A DNA stretch of 64,000 nucleotides, from the NCBI GenBank assembly GCA_020698575.1, contig CM036251.1, positions 7,712,788 to 7,776,787 of the forward strand, given 5' to 3'. Shown piece after piece: positions 63,284-64,000 of this stretch. Numbering within the stretch: the first letter of the stretch is position 1; each line of letters starts with the position of its first letter. This DNA comes from Bostrychus sinensis. Its lineage: Eukaryota > Chordata > Actinopteri > Gobiiformes > Eleotridae. A program made the position numbers and the translations under genes. The notes under the pieces were generated by a model that searched no databases, was not told the DNA's origin, and saw only the letters and a program-made list of their open reading frames with translations.

Positions 63284-63585
63284 GTCTAAATGAGTGTGAT
63301 AACATTATTTCTTATGATTTACTGCATGTTTGATATTGATATTAACTATGAGCCATTTTTGTCTTTGTACTATTGTGATAACTGTGTTTGCTAATTTTGC
63401 ATAATTAGCTGTTTCTTCAAGTAAAGGTCAAGTCATCTGTGCAGAGAAAAAGAGATTACAAACTATGTGCATTTGACATATTAACCTTTACTTGACTGTT
63501 ATGACCTGGGTGATGCAGAATCCCCAGACAGGCTAATTTTGCTCTAACTATGCAATGAGGACCCTGTTTTCACTGATTTACTTAC

Positions 63586-63632
63586 ACACTGATCAGGCAT
63601 AACATTATGACCACTGACAGGTGGAGTGAATA
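63586..63632. mobile_element. Terminal fragment of the CATAACATTATGACCAC family
   Basis: The sequence gatcaggcataacattatga, then ccactgacaggtgg, matches the ends of the elements at 33225 and 39151. Confidence 0.6.
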
Positions 63633-63679
63633 ACACAGATTGAAGAAGGTAGAGATGCAGATGTCCCAGAAGTAGCATA

Positions 63680-63826
63680 CAGACAGACCAATATTTTTGT
63701 ATCGTACCTTGACACTTTTGAGCTGCTTATTTTTCTGTGGTCTTCCTCAGGACAGACGTATCATGTGATGTTACTGTGACCTGAAGCATGTAAGGGTACA
63801 ATACAAAAATATTGGTCTGTCTATAA
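63680..63826. repeat. Inverted repeat with about 31-bp arms
   Basis: The left arm agacagaccaatatttttgt and following bases (to 63711) pair with the right arm acaaaaatattggtctgtct (ending near 63826), with about 80 bp between them. It could be a tiny fold-back element. Confidence 0.7.
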
Positions 63827-64000
63827 GAAATCCATATATTAATATTAGTAGAACAACAAATTATATAAAATTATAGATAGATAGGAGATAAAACTTATTT
63901 AGAAAAGATGTCAGTAAAATACAGGGTTTCCATAAAGTCTCTTTTACAATAAAAAAAAAAAATACAAAAGCAAATGAAGGGACAAATATGTGGAAATTAT

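Overview
The window is genomic DNA from a ray-finned (teleost) fish, probably a derived one. It has GT-AG introns, many fish-type repeats (tRNA-derived SINEs, hAT, Tc1-like and Harbinger remnants, fish LINE tails), and the gene pair plxnb2 - tubgcp6, which also lies close together on human chromosome 22q13.33. No bacterial or viral gene set is present.

Layout. From 1 to about 18.5 kb lies the 3' end of a plexin-B2 gene on the + strand: five last coding exons between 6540 and 12439, ending in the PDZ ligand Val-Thr-Asp-Leu, then a probable long 3' UTR or downstream region. From about 18.5 to 29.4 kb there is no gene I can support; it holds minisatellites, SINE and LINE fragments and one region that looks like conserved non-coding DNA. 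At 29476-30464 on the - strand is a small, complete three-exon gene for a 206-residue MADF-BESS protein. It is divergent from tubgcp6, which starts on the + strand at 31717 and runs off the right end. The shared promoter region (about 30.47-31.06 kb) is CpG-rich with three CCAAT boxes. Thirteen tubgcp6 coding exons (about 763 residues: the N-terminal region, the first part of the GRIP/gamma-tubulin complex fold and the start of a charged coiled coil) are in the window, separated by repeat-filled introns.

The most striking non-genic feature is a minisatellite family with an 11-bp unit of the type GGACTAAACCA / GGTCTAAACCA. It forms about a dozen arrays, roughly 11 kb in all (about one sixth of the window), in plexin introns, between the genes and in tubgcp6 introns. 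Each array has its own higher-order repeat, mostly a multiple of 11 bp (22, 33, 308 and 484 bp; one is 100 bp). A hAT-like miniature transposon present four times in the window carries about five units of the same motif in the same 11-bp register, which suggests how the motif may have spread or been picked up. Other notable points are a very short upstream ORF overlapping the tubgcp6 start codon, a CA repeat directly abutting a tubgcp6 5' splice site, a UAG-rich microsatellite of nearly 0.8 kb just upstream of a plexin exon, a minisatellite made of CAGGTGAG units, and several transposons with 8-bp target duplications.

The three genes have no shared pathway that the sequence shows: plexin-B2 is a semaphorin receptor with a Rap GAP domain, GCP6 is a gamma-tubulin ring complex subunit, and the MADF-BESS protein is a probable DNA-binding factor. 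All positions were read by eye; repeat boundaries are approximate unless target duplications are stated.
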